DNA from: Dipetalonema caudispina | Taxonomy: Eukaryota > Nematoda > Chromadorea > Rhabditida > Onchocercidae | NCBI GenBank assembly: GCA_013365325.1 | Contig: JABVXV010000123.1 | Location: 1-64,000 of the forward strand | Reading direction: 5' to 3' | DNA length: 64,000 bases | Shown here: piece by piece, positions 63,819 through 64,000 of the stretch | How positions within the stretch are numbered: position 1 is the first letter of the stretch | Layout of the letters: the number at the start of each line of letters is the position of its first letter | Made by a program: the position numbers and the translations under genes | The notes under the pieces: model-generated | The model's database searches: none | What the model was told of the DNA's origin: nothing | The model's input: only the letters and a program-made list of their open reading frames with translations

Positions 63819-64000
63819 GTTTTTAATGTCGTGAAATTCTGTAGCTTTTATAAAATATTCCAAAAAATTCCAAACTAATTGATACTTTGTGTCGCTGTAA
63901 AACCTCAAATCGCTCCGTAAATCCGATGTGATCCAAAATACAAATAATCTCATGGTAAAAACGGAGTTATAGATAATCAACATATCGCAAGGAATAGATA
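63819..64000. other. Right edge, probable intron of RING gene B
   Basis: No coding frame seen in the last 180 bases; expected to be intron sequence of the gene that starts at 63028. Confidence 0.5.

Overview
This is AT-rich nuclear DNA from an animal. The genes have many introns (mostly about 100 to 700 bp), GT..AG junctions with TTTTCAG or TTTTAG acceptors, and several start codons lying within a few bases of a TTTTCAG-like acceptor, as expected for spliced-leader trans-splicing. A cuticle collagen gene, together with the base composition and intron sizes, points to a nematode, most likely a spirurid or filarial parasite; the species cannot be told from the window. No bacterial or viral genes, tRNA or rRNA were recognised. 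All exon models were built by hand from reading frame, splice sites, phase and remembered family motifs; every chosen chain of exons keeps frame.

Layout. 1-16.6 kb is almost gene-free: an (AAT)n array, a decaying BAR-domain-like gene (591-3050), a very small Pmp3/UPF0057-like gene (4745-4900, minus), one orphan exon-like frame (15575-15782) and low-complexity DNA. 16638-20150 (minus) holds a complete SUV39-type histone H3K9 methyltransferase with chromodomain, pre-SET, SET and post-SET. 24875-36651 (plus) is a complete 24-exon K-Cl cotransporter (SLC12A4-7 type, about 1088 residues). Then on the plus strand come FOXRED1 (38464-43190, complex I assembly), a PIN1 prolyl isomerase (43796-45457) and ROMO1 (47104-47794). 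49787-51459 (minus) is a cuticle collagen. 51.5-58.2 kb is gene-poor. 58192-58760 contains a 21-bp minisatellite that reads on the plus strand as a seven-residue protein repeat followed by a unique tail, broken by a 4-bp deletion. 61152 to the right edge holds two tandem TRAIP-like RING modules with the same intron position.

How the genes relate: FOXRED1 and ROMO1 both act at the mitochondrial inner membrane, and the compact plus-strand run FOXRED1-PIN1-ROMO1 could be co-expressed, but nothing in the sequence proves an operon. The other genes are unrelated housekeeping, chromatin, ion transport and cuticle functions. The observations most worth checking are the broken heptad-repeat gene, the duplicated RING module, a GC-AG intron in FOXRED1, an anomalous splice junction in the cotransporter, the small Pmp3-like gene, and a chromodomain SUV39 enzyme in a nematode.
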